A stretch of DNA of 16,945 nt, taken from assembly GCA_002368955.1 (NCBI GenBank), contig DFDY01000086.1, positions 1 through 16,945 of the forward strand, written 5' to 3'. Shown here in pieces: positions 7,501 through 14,176 of this stretch. Position 1 is the stretch's first letter. Each line of letters opens with the position of its first letter. The stretch is from Bacteroidales bacterium UBA3816. Its GTDB lineage: Bacteria; Bacteroidota; Bacteroidia; Bacteroidales; P3. The notes beneath the pieces were generated by a model. That model ran no database searches. It worked only from the letters and a program-made list of their open reading frames with translations, and was not told where the DNA came from. Both the position numbers and the translations under genes were made by a program.

Positions 7501-8976
7501 TACACCATCGATTTCGACAGCCTGACAGGGGCTGAGCACAACCGCGCCGGCATCCTGCCTACCTGCTGGAGCTATCTCTGGAATGGCAAAAACGACTACC
7601 GGCCCCACGTGCTCAACGCACATGCCAGTCCGCTCAGCAACTACTCCAGCCAAGCCGCCATCATAATTGCCGGCAACAACACCTCTTCTTCATTGGCTTG
7701 GTGGGACACGGTGGCATACCTTGTGCTGCCCCGCTTTGCCGACAACCTTTACAACCTATCACTCGCGCTGACCCATGTGCACGAACATGCGCTCCACGGC
7801 GCCCTCACCGTGGGCTATATGGTCGACACCGTCTTCATGCCCATCCAAACCTTGCCTGCCGTGGCCGGCAGCGGTCAGCGCGACACGGTGAATTTTGCCT
7901 CCGTGCCCGACGGCGCCACCCACATGGCCCTGCGGTGGCACAACACCGGCATCTGGTACAGCGTGCTGATTGACGACATAGAAGTGTTTGTGCCCTCGTC
8001 CGCAGGCATGCCTCCTACCATCACCCTGACAGCCCCCGACAGCGTCATGACCGGTAGGCCCGCCCTCTTCAACGCCACCTTGCGCACCGGCGACACCACC
8101 GGGCTGAGCTATTCATGGCATTCGGCCATGGCCGCCACAGGACAGGCCAACGCCGTGGCCAACAACAACCAGTATTCGATAACATACAACAGAAATGGCT
8201 ACGACACCGTCACCCTCATCGCCACCAACCCCTTTGGGGCAGACACGCAGCGTGCCGTAGTGGAAGTGAGAGCCTGCTACGCTGTCACCGCCATGAGTGC
8301 CGACGACGGCATGGGTACCGTAACGGGCGGCGGCACCTACCTGGAGGGCGACACCGCCACCCTGACAGCCACAGCCAACGAAGGATTCTACTTTGTGGGA
8401 TGGAACGACGGCGACACCCTGCCCATACGACGCATAGTCGTCACCTCCGACAGCATGTTCATCGCCTATTTCAGGGCACTGCCCATTGCCTATTACGTCG
8501 TTACGGCGGTTAGTGCCGACAGCACGATGGGTTATGTGACCGGTGGCGGCATGTATCCCGAGAATGACACCGCCCTGCTAACCGCAGTGGCAAACGAGGG
8601 CTACCATTTTGTGCAGTGGAACGACGGGGTGATGGACCCCCAAAGAGAGGTGATAGTAACATCCGACACATTGCTGACCGCCTCCTTTGAGGCCGACACG
8701 CTGCCCATCGGCATCGGCGATGTCCAGTCATCAGTGCGGTTCAGCCTATATCCCAATCCCACCCAAGGGCACGTGGTCCTCAGTATCGACCAGCCCGAAC
8801 CGCAGCCTGCCCTCATGACCTTGATAGACATGGCAGGCCGCACGGTAATGAAAAGCAGCCTAACAGAGTCCCGCACGCTGTTGGATGTGTCAGGCCTGCC
8901 AGCGGGGCACTACTTCGTGCACCTGACTACACCGACAGGCTGCAGCACCAAAAAACTGACCGTCCTGACACGATAA
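4516..8976 (+). CDS. Large modular T9SS-secreted protein: adhesin-like/PKD-like modules, InlB-like repeats, type A sorting domain
   Basis: The protein has 1486 residues. A signal peptide is cleaved probably after A28. An N-terminal beta-rich domain (about 30-230) is followed by four alternating pairs. Each pair has a jelly-roll segment resembling cleaved-adhesin/MAM-like modules (about 253-410, 498-660, 748-900, 987-1165) and a PKD/Ig-like domain (about 413-497, 663-747, 902-986, 1168-1251). Every PKD copy carries a W-H-S signature (SWHSTLAADS, SWHSTMAADS, TWHSTMVAAG, SWHSAMAATG) and ends G-x-D-T followed by a Cys. Two divergent InlB-type repeats follow (about 1254-1325 and 1326-1395, each with GxVTGGG and a WNDG motif). 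The last 80 residues (1407-1486, starting VRFSLYPNPTQG) are a T9SS type A sorting domain. It should be exported across the outer membrane and attached to the surface or released. No catalytic domain is seen, so adhesion or glycan/protein binding is inferred. It is monocistronic. Confidence 0.9.
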   Translation: MKHKTTLFTLRLFAMLVLAWMPTVGLQAQRLQTAYTFSTGVDSTKWIALDSTAQDLLALNGTRSTVRNIGFPFSYAGEEYSSFSISKYGYLRFGNTLLPNSQQQYPLGSPEQARIRPCVVGLVGYSSIQIDTASYARSQVVGDTGSRVLVVELKAKVMDFRYPAYDYAHIQIQLHEASQAVCIVYGAQPTISLYSGYQIGFVGRDDDVAFIDVDSSTVTFANSTNQLNDTLSFPQQWRWYQLEYDSNYCYHYATPWGEDFNTNDYLGCWSIMDYDANAGSSWYSEGPRMRVNFGTCSSNNWLVTPPIQLPATDDGLRLTYDYQTSGTTTAGKMQVRIAAYYPGDPVEVFDTIDFFTTLRTETQPFGQFTQRAISLAGYAGMQIRIAFVAVGLGPNNQNIRLDNVLIRQTTTPVISLEAPLRAFAHDTTAVTAHLIEGSELGLSFSWHSTLAADSMATLMPNGAQLNIVYTHYGTDTLTCIATNTYGSDTTSVVVDVRDCSTVTEYPWMDGFEHGLDCWTVPLSGWTLSSGYGIPSTYEGDYVLRGGHDQIISQPFAIPTLDKMPDPEVLWWMRTPSMDTYSHNIFRLYIVVTDSAGNYSSYGTLALTDTLQYGPWKHYRLSLAPYAGQTIRLRFNNTPSSGAISYYDCVVIDQMEVRSTAVPVIELPTPPRLDRLDSISLAAHLEEGDSAGLTFSWHSTMAADSLATFIANDTLLHITYAAEGFDTITIVATNNYGSDTATVVVPIYNCPAQSLPFVADFVDSTALSCWSGFTSNSNNETRTSYGTPWYWAGDSSNHYMASNTYHSWLVTPAIDIPDDTSDLYMSWHHTGNYMWVYVATGDGYFEPADFGSTLFSGDSDTPGSHRLSLAAYAGQRIHVGFFCSYSTGNHLDSVRISYNDQPPQAVLTGPDSSYARGRVALTATLNRCSHRNLTHTWHSTMVAAGLARATTDNGQCAIYYLDGGVDTVTYIASNFYGADTQQAVIVVDACNAYAVPYTIDFDSLTGAEHNRAGILPTCWSYLWNGKNDYRPHVLNAHASPLSNYSSQAAIIIAGNNTSSSLAWWDTVAYLVLPRFADNLYNLSLALTHVHEHALHGALTVGYMVDTVFMPIQTLPAVAGSGQRDTVNFASVPDGATHMALRWHNTGIWYSVLIDDIEVFVPSSAGMPPTITLTAPDSVMTGRPALFNATLRTGDTTGLSYSWHSAMAATGQANAVANNNQYSITYNRNGYDTVTLIATNPFGADTQRAVVEVRACYAVTAMSADDGMGTVTGGGTYLEGDTATLTATANEGFYFVGWNDGDTLPIRRIVVTSDSMFIAYFRALPIAYYVVTAVSADSTMGYVTGGGMYPENDTALLTAVANEGYHFVQWNDGVMDPQREVIVTSDTLLTASFEADTLPIGIGDVQSSVRFSLYPNPTQGHVVLSIDQPEPQPALMTLIDMAGRTVMKSSLTESRTLLDVSGLPAGHYFVHLTTPTGCSTKKLTVLTR

Positions 8977-9007
8977 GACCAAAATACTTTTCTTTTCTCT
9001 TTGGCAT

Positions 9008-9042
9008 AAGGGGGAGATGCACCAAAGGCATCCTCTCCCTTT
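9008..9042. terminator. Probable hairpin terminator between convergent genes
   Basis: AAGGGGGAGATGC (9008-9020) pairs with GCATCCTCTCCCTT (9028-9041), with a mismatch and bulge, over a 7-nt loop. The downstream tract on the + strand is T-rich (TTTGCTATTATTTG) rather than a pure T run. It sits in the 95-bp gap where the T9SS gene and the tatD gene converge. Confidence 0.5.
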
Positions 9043-9071
9043 GCTATTATTTGAAGGTACGAGCAAAACAG

Positions 9072-9845
9072 CTAGAGGTGGAATAGTTGAGTGGCCGAGG
9101 CGGTAGTGACGGCAGCCACCTCGTCGGGCGTGATGCTCTTGATTTGAGCTATCTTGTCGGCGATGATAGGGATGTAGGCGCTCTCGTTGCGTTTGCCCCG
9201 ATAGGGAACGGGAGCCAGATAGGGCGCATCGGTCTCCAGCAACAGACTCTCCAGAGGCACGGCGGCCACCACGTCGGCCATGGTGGCGTTCTTGAAAGTC
9301 ACCACGCCGCCAATGCCCAGGTGGAAGCCCATTTCGACAGCCTTGAGAGCCTCCTGCACGCTGCCGCCGAAGCAGTGCATCACGCCCCTATAGGAGCCGA
9401 AATTGAGGTCGCGCAGCAGCCCGAAAAGCTCATTATAGGCCTTGCGCACATGCAGGCAAACGGGCAGGTCCAACTGGCGTGCCCAGCGCATCTGCCGCCG
9501 CAGCACCTCCTTCTGCTCCTCCAGGAAAGACTTGTCCCAATAAAGGTCGAGTCCTATCTCCCCCACCCCAACATAACGATGGTCCGAATGGAAAAGTTTC
9601 TGCTCCACCAAGGCCAGTTCTGGCTCAAAATCGGCCGTGACAGAGGTGGGGTGCAGACCCATCATCTGGCGAAAATGTTCGGGATATTCAGCCACCAAGG
9701 CCTCCTGTGCGGCATGACTCTGGCTGTCGATGCCCGGGAGCAGCATCAGGTCCACCCCTGCGTCCACAGCCCTCTGGACAGCGGCGGCACGGTCGGTGGC
9801 AAAAACCTCATCGTAGAGGTGGCAGTGGGTGTCAATCATCTTCAT
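9072..9845 (-). CDS. tatD: TatD family metal-dependent deoxyribonuclease
   Basis: A TIM-barrel metallohydrolase of the TatD/YcfH/YabD family: cytoplasmic, divalent-metal-dependent nucleases linked to DNA repair and 3'-5' exonuclease activity. The protein has 257 residues, a normal length. Metal ligands are visible: H7 and H9 (DTHCHL), E96 (GEIGLD), H132 (CLHVRK), H157 (MHCFGG) and D206 (ETDAPYL). The ATG at 9845 overlaps the end of the upstream DUF2520 gene by 14 bp, suggesting translational coupling. A second ATG two codons in (9839) is a possible alternative. It is the last gene of a three-gene minus-strand operon. The substrate in this organism is not known; TatD and YcfH-type members cannot be separated by eye. 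Confidence 0.93.
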   Translation of the reverse strand: MKMIDTHCHLYDEVFATDRAAAVQRAVDAGVDLMLLPGIDSQSHAAQEALVAEYPEHFRQMMGLHPTSVTADFEPELALVEQKLFHSDHRYVGVGEIGLDLYWDKSFLEEQKEVLRRQMRWARQLDLPVCLHVRKAYNELFGLLRDLNFGSYRGVMHCFGGSVQEALKAVEMGFHLGIGGVVTFKNATMADVVAAVPLESLLLETDAPYLAPVPYRGKRNESAYIPIIADKIAQIKSITPDEVAAVTTASATQLFHL

Positions 9846-10611
9846 TGAATTTCATTCGGGTTTGGATGAGGGCGGTGAGCTGGTCATAGAGGGAGAGCAA
9901 CTGAGGGTCTTCGGCCAAAAGGCGCCGGTGAGCATCGATGGTCTTGCCGTCGTCACGGATGGCAGGACCGGTGATTTGATAGCGCACGTCGCCCCACACT
10001 ACCTTTTGTGCTGTGGTGGCAATAATGGGATGAAGAATTTCAAAAGGAATGCCGTGTGCATGACACAACTGCTGCGCCAAGCCGTAGAGACAGTTGGTGA
10101 AATTGTTGACCATGACGGCCGAGAGGTGTAGATACTGCCGCTGCTGAAGATTGGTGTGATAAATAAAGGGAGAAACCTCCCCGATGAGAAGCTCAATTTC
10201 GGACTCGGTTTTGGGATTGCACCCCTCTATGCAGAAAGGCAGTTTGTCATACTCCATGGCCATATCGCGAACAAAGGTCTGCGGCGACCACAGCACCCCG
10301 TAACGGGTGCTGATAGGCTTGAGAACCTCCATGGGGGTGGCACCCGAGGTGTGGAGCACAAGGGCATCGCCAAGATGAAGGTCAAGAGCCAGGTCATAAA
10401 GGGCATTATCGCTGACAGCAAGAATATAGATGTCGGCATTTTTGCCCACGCGAGAGAGGTCGTTGACAGGCTGAGCCTCTACCCTTTCGGCAAGCAGGCG
10501 GGCATGGAAGAAATCCCGCGACCATACCTGAACGATGTCATGGCCACGACCCGACAAGGCCAAGGCAAGGTGGGTGGCCACATTGCCCGAGCCAATAAAT
10601 GAAATTCTCAT
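9832..10611 (-). CDS. Rossmann-fold/DUF2520 putative NAD(P)-dependent oxidoreductase
   Basis: The protein has 259 residues and is cytoplasmic. The N-terminal dinucleotide-binding motif GSGNVATH (7-14) is followed by an ADIYILAVSDNAL segment typical of ProC and 6-phosphogluconate-dehydrogenase-like Rossmann domains, and by LVLHTSGATP (about 84-93). From about residue 120 the chain is mainly helical and matches the DUF2520 type (LSAVMVNNFTNCLYGLA; GPAIRDDGKTID). The family pairs a Rossmann-like domain with DUF2520. Its reaction is not established as far as I know, though it resembles pyrroline-5-carboxylate reductase in layout. It starts 9 bp after the DUF2795 stop and overlaps tatD by 14 bp, so all three are probably co-transcribed. 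Confidence 0.88.
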   Translation of the reverse strand: MRISFIGSGNVATHLALALSGRGHDIVQVWSRDFFHARLLAERVEAQPVNDLSRVGKNADIYILAVSDNALYDLALDLHLGDALVLHTSGATPMEVLKPISTRYGVLWSPQTFVRDMAMEYDKLPFCIEGCNPKTESEIELLIGEVSPFIYHTNLQQRQYLHLSAVMVNNFTNCLYGLAQQLCHAHGIPFEILHPIIATTAQKVVWGDVRYQITGPAIRDDGKTIDAHRRLLAEDPQLLSLYDQLTALIQTRMKFNEDD

Positions 10612-10620
10612 ATAAAACTA

Positions 10621-10842
10621 TCAGTATTCGTCTTCCTCGAAGAAGAAATCCTCCTTGGTGGGGTAGTCAGGCCAAAGATCTTCAATACTGTCATAAGCTT
10701 CGCCTTCGTCCTCAATCTCCATCAGATTCTCGATAACCTCCATTGGAGCCCCTGTGCGCTGAGCGTAATCAATCAGTTCGTCCTTCGTGGCGGGCCAGGG
10801 TGCATCTTCTAACTTTGTTGCCAATTCAAGTGTCCAATACAT
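10621..10842 (-). CDS. Small acidic DUF2795 domain protein
   Basis: The protein has 73 residues, starting MYWTLELATKLEDAPWPATK. The segment WPATKDELIDYAQRTGAP (16-33) followed by VIENLMEIEDEGEAYDSI is the helical DUF2795-type core. The C-terminus is very acidic (EDFFFEEDEY). The protein has no signal peptide or membrane segment. Function of the family is unknown to me; the helical, acidic character would suit a protein- or nucleic-acid-binding adaptor, which is inference. It is the first gene after a strong promoter (10982-10952), with a leader of about 100 nt, and is followed 9 bp later by the DUF2520 gene. Confidence 0.87.
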   Translation of the reverse strand: MYWTLELATKLEDAPWPATKDELIDYAQRTGAPMEVIENLMEIEDEGEAYDSIEDLWPDYPTKEDFFFEEDEY

Positions 10843-10951
10843 GATTACAATTTTTGTTTGTTTTTCAGGTGGATCCGCTACTCGTCCATATACCCATAAC
10901 CAACTCTCTTACAGATACCTAAAAAGCCATTTACTACGTTCAATTTTTTTG

Positions 10952-10982
10952 CAAAAGTACACTTTTTTCTGATATGTACAAA
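10952..10982 (-). promoter_or_regulatory. Bacteroidota-type promoter of the DUF2795-DUF2520-tatD operon
   Basis: Reading the minus strand, TTTG (10982-10979) is followed after exactly 19 bp by TACTTTTG (10959-10952), a full match to TTTG-N19-TAnnTTTG. Transcription should start near 10945, leaving a leader of about 100 nt. The 270-bp gene-free stretch 10843-11112 holds this promoter, the leader and the terminator of the neighbouring operon. Confidence 0.78.
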
Positions 10983-11046
10983 CCCTTTATGAATTTTTAT
11001 ACCCCGGCACATACTAATCATCATATATCCAACCTATTTCAAACCA

Positions 11047-11085
11047 TAAAAAACGAGCCTCCAGAGGGTTCTGGAAGCTCGTTTT
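11047..11085 (-). terminator. Rho-independent terminator of the tlpA-mrp-nfu-pduO operon
   Basis: On the minus strand AAAACGAGCTTCCAG (11085-11071) pairs with CTGGAGGCTCGTTTT (11064-11050), with a single G-U wobble in RNA and a 6-nt loop. Six Ts (11053-11048) follow. It lies 28 bases after the pduO stop. Confidence 0.9.
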
Positions 11086-11112
11086 GGGGGGTGTAGTGGC
11101 CGCCATAGCGGT

Positions 11113-11652
11113 CTACTCAAAGAACGACTCTTTTTGCCCGCACGACACTACTAGGTGACGGGAGAGGACAAAGAGGAAGTCAGAGAGGCGGTTCATATAG
11201 CGGAGGACCTCCTCGGGGACTGGCTGCCCTTGGGCAAGGCGCACTATGCAACGCTCGGCACGACGGCAGACGGTGCGGCAGACATGGCACTGGGTGGAGG
11301 CCATGTTTCCTCCAGGGATGATAAAGTGTTGGAACTTGGGCAGGAACTTCTGTATGTGGTCAATCGACCGCTCTAAGTCCGTCAAAGCAGAATCTGAGAG
11401 TTTGGGGAGTTCGTAGGGCACTTCTTTCTCTGTAGCCAGCAAAGTCTGCACGATAAAAAGATTGCGTTGCACCTGCTTGAGAAAATTGAAATAGACGGAT
11501 TCGTCTTGCCGGATGAATTCGGCCAGAAGGCCAAGCTGTGAGTTGAGTTCGTCAACAGTACCGTAAGCCTCGACACGATCGTCGCATTTGAGCACACGGG
11601 TGCCGCCTACAAGTGAGGTTGTACCATTGTCGCCTGTCTTCGTATAAATCAT
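11113..11652 (-). CDS. PduO-type cob(I)alamin adenosyltransferase (EC 2.5.1.17)
   Basis: The enzyme transfers the 5'-deoxyadenosyl group of ATP to cob(I)alamin (or a corrinoid precursor), producing adenosylcobalamin for mutases and similar enzymes. The 179 residues are close to the family norm. Hallmarks are the ATP-binding TKTGDNGTTSL (4-14), RVEAYGTVDELNS (26-38), RTVCRRAER (126-134) and YMNRLSDFLFVLSR (152-165). Extra cysteines C122, C125, C129 and C135 crowd around the conserved motif. It begins 22 bp after the nfu stop and is the last gene before a strong terminator. The start ATG is followed directly by the conserved YTKTGD, so it is secure. Whether the substrate is cobalamin or a corrinoid intermediate cannot be told from sequence. 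Confidence 0.93.
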   Translation of the reverse strand: MIYTKTGDNGTTSLVGGTRVLKCDDRVEAYGTVDELNSQLGLLAEFIRQDESVYFNFLKQVQRNLFIVQTLLATEKEVPYELPKLSDSALTDLERSIDHIQKFLPKFQHFIIPGGNMASTQCHVCRTVCRRAERCIVRLAQGQPVPEEVLRYMNRLSDFLFVLSRHLVVSCGQKESFFE

Positions 11653-11674
11653 GATGCAATCGGATTGGTTACTA

Positions 11675-11920
11675 TTAAATTCTCTCTACTGATTTCACCT
11701 CGGGGATGACACGTTTGATGGCGGTTTCGATTCCCTGTTTGAGAGTTTGGAGGGCGTGGGGGCAGGAGCCACAATGGCCGGTGAGGCGCACCATGACAAC
11801 CCCTTCGTTGGTCATGTCCACATACTCCACATCGCCACCGTCCTGCTGTAGATAGGGGCGGATTTGGCTGAGGGCGTTCTGAACGCGAACCTCAACAACT
11901 GATTTCTCTTGGTCGGTCAT
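11675..11920 (-). CDS. NifU C-terminal domain (Nfu) iron-sulfur carrier
   Basis: The protein has 81 residues and consists only of the NifU-C/Nfu domain. A conserved QDGGDVE (26-32) precedes the cluster-ligand motif C50-G-S-C53 in GHCGSCPHALQTLKQGIE. The last residues (PEVKSVERI) match the usual family end. Nfu dimers bridge a 4Fe-4S cluster through the two cysteines of each chain and pass it to apo-enzymes. The gene lies between mrp, another Fe-S carrier, and pduO, consistent with Fe-S delivery. Its leader is the 71-nt spacer made of heptamer repeats, so ribosome access may depend on that array (inference). No N-terminal IscU or A-type domain is fused. Confidence 0.93.
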   Translation of the reverse strand: MTDQEKSVVEVRVQNALSQIRPYLQQDGGDVEYVDMTNEGVVMVRLTGHCGSCPHALQTLKQGIETAIKRVIPEVKSVERI

Positions 11921-11929
11921 ATTATAATT

Positions 11930-12006
11930 GAGATTTGAGAATTGAGATTTGAGATTTAAGAATTGAGATTTGAGATTTGAGATTTAAGAATTCAGATTTG
12001 AGGATT
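11930..12006. repeat. Heptanucleotide tandem array spanning the mrp 3' end and the mrp-nfu spacer
   Basis: Eleven consecutive 7-nt units fill these 77 bases on the + strand. They are GAGATTT (six copies) and close variants GAGAATT, AAGAATT (two), CAGATTT and GAGGATT. A higher-order 21-mer of three units (two GAGATTT plus AAGAATT) occurs at 11944-11964 and again at 11972-11992. The last units lie inside mrp and encode its final residues (N-P-Q-I) and stop codon. The array therefore overlaps a coding end and forms most of the nfu leader. Loss or gain of units would change the leader length in 7-nt steps. Confidence 0.9.
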
Positions 12007-13065
12007 GTTTACTTTGCAAATTTCGCGGATGGTGTTGTGGGCCAACTCCATGAAGGCGCGGCTCTCGGGCGTATTGTCCTCAGAGAGGAGGGCAATGGGA
12101 CGACCGCTATCTCCGCTCTCTGCTATGCTCTGCACCAAGGGAATCTCGCCCAGCAGGGGCACACCCATCTCTTCGGCCAGGCGTTTGCAGCCCTCTTTGC
12201 CAAAGATGTAGTATTTGTTGTTGGGCAACTCGGCGGGCGTAAAGTAGGACATATTCTCGACAAAGCCCAACACGGGAATATGGATAGCGGGATTATTGAA
12301 CAGCTCCACACCGCGCACGACATCGGCCAGGGCAACCTGCTGCGGGGTGCTGACGATGATGGCACCATTGACCGGGAGGGTCTGGGCCAAAGAGAGCTGC
12401 ACATCACCCGTTCCGGGAGGCATGTCCACGACGAGGTAATCAATCTCGCCCCACCAGGTTTCGGTGGCCAGCTGTTTTAGGGCGTTGGAGGCCATGGGAC
12501 CACGCCAGGCAAGGGCCTTGTCGGGGTCTACGAGGAAACCAATGGACATCAGTTTGATGCCGTAGCGCTCGATGGGGGTCATATAGGCCTTGCCGTCATG
12601 ATTCTCACCATAGACATCCTCTTGGCTGATGTTGAACATAATGGGGATGGAAGGGCCATAGATATCCGCATCTATCAGGCCAACGCTGGCACCGGTCTTG
12701 GCCAAAGAAATGGCCAGATTGACGGCCACGGTGCTCTTGCCCACGCCGCCCTTGCCCGAGGCAACCACGATGCAGTTTTTCACACCCGGCATCAACTCTT
12801 GGGGGTCGGGCTGTTTCACCTCACGGGTGGTGAGGTTGACGGTGACTTCGGCTTCGTGGTCGACAAACTCATGGATGGCCTCCACACAATCGTCGCTCAT
12901 GCGTTTTTTCATGGGGCATCCGGCGGTGGTCAGCACCAGGTCGAAGGAAACTTTTTTGCCGTCGATGGCAATATTCTCAATCATGTCCAGCTCTATCAGG
13001 CTGCGGCCAAGATCGGGGTCGTTGACATGGCTCAAGGCCATTCGTATCATATCGGTTGTAATCAT
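11992..13065 (-). CDS. mrp: Mrp/NBP35-family iron-sulfur cluster carrier ATPase
   Basis: The protein has 357 residues and is cytoplasmic. An N-terminal MIP18/DUF59 domain (about 1-80, with DPDLG and the TTAGCPM motif holding C50) is followed by a MinD/ParA-type deviant Walker A, SGKGGVGKST (103-112), then DADIYGPSIP (about 133-142), the Walker B-like VVDMPPGTGDVQL and VSTPQQVALADV. The family binds and transfers Fe-S clusters, using ATP. The C-terminal CxxC present in many Mrp/ApbC proteins after VENMSYF is absent; here the chain reads FTPAELPNNKYYIFGKEG, a form I associate with Bacteroidota Mrp. The gene lies 21 bp after tlpA and 71 nt before nfu. Its stop codon sits within a heptamer array. 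Confidence 0.95.
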   Translation of the reverse strand: MITTDMIRMALSHVNDPDLGRSLIELDMIENIAIDGKKVSFDLVLTTAGCPMKKRMSDDCVEAIHEFVDHEAEVTVNLTTREVKQPDPQELMPGVKNCIVVASGKGGVGKSTVAVNLAISLAKTGASVGLIDADIYGPSIPIMFNISQEDVYGENHDGKAYMTPIERYGIKLMSIGFLVDPDKALAWRGPMASNALKQLATETWWGEIDYLVVDMPPGTGDVQLSLAQTLPVNGAIIVSTPQQVALADVVRGVELFNNPAIHIPVLGFVENMSYFTPAELPNNKYYIFGKEGCKRLAEEMGVPLLGEIPLVQSIAESGDSGRPIALLSEDNTPESRAFMELAHNTIREICKVNNPQI

Positions 13066-13086
13066 ATCTGTGTATTAAGTCTGTGT

Positions 13087-14124
13087 CTATTCGAATATCT
13101 CTTTCAACTTGCGGTCGAGGTCGGCGCCACGCAGATTGCGAGCGATAATCTTGCCCTCGCGGTCCACTAGCACGGTGGCGGGAATGGAGCTGATGCCATA
13201 GAGCCTTCCGGCAGCCGACTGCCAGTACTGTAGGTCGCTGACGTGGTTGGGCCAAGTCAGTCCGTCGGCCTTGATGGCGTTGCGCCAGGCGTTGCCGTCT
13301 TTGTCCAGCGAGACACTGAAAATCTCAAATCCCTGGTCGTGGTATTTTTGATAAAGCTTGACCACATTGGGATTCTCTCTGCGACAGGGACCGCACCAGG
13401 AGGCCCAAAAGTCGATGAGCACCACCTTGCCGCGCAGGTCGGACAGGCGGCGGGTGTTTCCGTCAGGGTCGCTCATGGCAATTTCGGGGGCTTCCATGCC
13501 AGCCACCAGTACACCTTTGAGGCGCTCGGCCAGGTGCTTCACATACACCACTTGGGCATACTTGGGCGTGAGGGCGTCATGCACTTCACGGTAGAGCGGG
13601 GCGTGATTGTCAAAATCCTGTTCGAAGAAAGTGACCAAGAAAGCGGCCATCAACTTGTCCTTATTGGCTTTGACAAGTTCTTCCACGCGTGCGGGCACCT
13701 GTGCCATGGCCGCCTGGTCGGTGGCCCCGGCCAAAATGTCGTTGAACTGGCCGTAGAGCTTCACATTGTCGGAGCCCTTACAATTGGTTATCTTATAGAC
13801 GCGGCTGGCAGGGACATACTCGAAATCGGCATGGATGCGCTCTTTGGGTTCCACCATCAGGTGACACATATTGCCGTCGCCATTATCAATATGGAGGAAG
13901 AAAAGGGTTGGCTCGGTGATGTCGAGTGTGACCTTGAAGCCATTTTTTTTGTCTAGCTGCAATGTGTCCACAGGCACAAATTTGTCCCCCATCACCCGGC
14001 TGAGGATAGCGTGGTAGCCCTCGGGGACTCCTTTGAGGCTACCGCCGAGGGTGGTCTTCTGGGCCGAAAGGCTGCTGACAGAGAGCAGCATGACAAGGGC
14101 TAGCATAAAAGCGATTCGTTTCAT
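13087..14124 (-). CDS. TlpA-like thiol-disulfide oxidoreductase with N-terminal DUF4369-like domain
   Basis: The protein has 345 residues with a signal peptide (MKRIAFMLALVMLLS, cleavage probably after SA at 20-21), so it acts in the periplasm. An N-terminal DUF4369-like beta domain (about 24-120) and a helical linker (about 125-205) precede a TlpA/AhpC-TSA thioredoxin domain (about 208-345). The thioredoxin domain has the active site W243-C-G-P-C247 and the cis-proline in SSIPATVLVD (P315). Such proteins reduce or exchange disulfides of exported proteins. Its partner here is unknown. It is 52 nt downstream of the S41 protease and 21 nt upstream of mrp. The AT-rich 52-nt gap could hold a weak promoter, but I see no clear TAnnTTTG. 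Confidence 0.92.
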   Translation of the reverse strand: MKRIAFMLALVMLLSVSSLSAQKTTLGGSLKGVPEGYHAILSRVMGDKFVPVDTLQLDKKNGFKVTLDITEPTLFFLHIDNGDGNMCHLMVEPKERIHADFEYVPASRVYKITNCKGSDNVKLYGQFNDILAGATDQAAMAQVPARVEELVKANKDKLMAAFLVTFFEQDFDNHAPLYREVHDALTPKYAQVVYVKHLAERLKGVLVAGMEAPEIAMSDPDGNTRRLSDLRGKVVLIDFWASWCGPCRRENPNVVKLYQKYHDQGFEIFSVSLDKDGNAWRNAIKADGLTWPNHVSDLQYWQSAAGRLYGISSIPATVLVDREGKIIARNLRGADLDRKLKEIFE

Positions 14125-14176
14125 ACGATAAGCGTAATTAAATTATATACATTTCTTTTTTTCTACAATATATCGG

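Noticed and set aside
11930..12006. CRISPR-like array
   Set aside because: The units are contiguous 7-mers with no unique spacers, and there are no cas genes nearby. It is a simple tandem repeat.
12598..13170. 190-residue plus-strand open frame over mrp
   Set aside because: It is antisense to the clearly recognised Mrp ATPase, which has a Walker A motif and DUF59 domain. No independent support was found.
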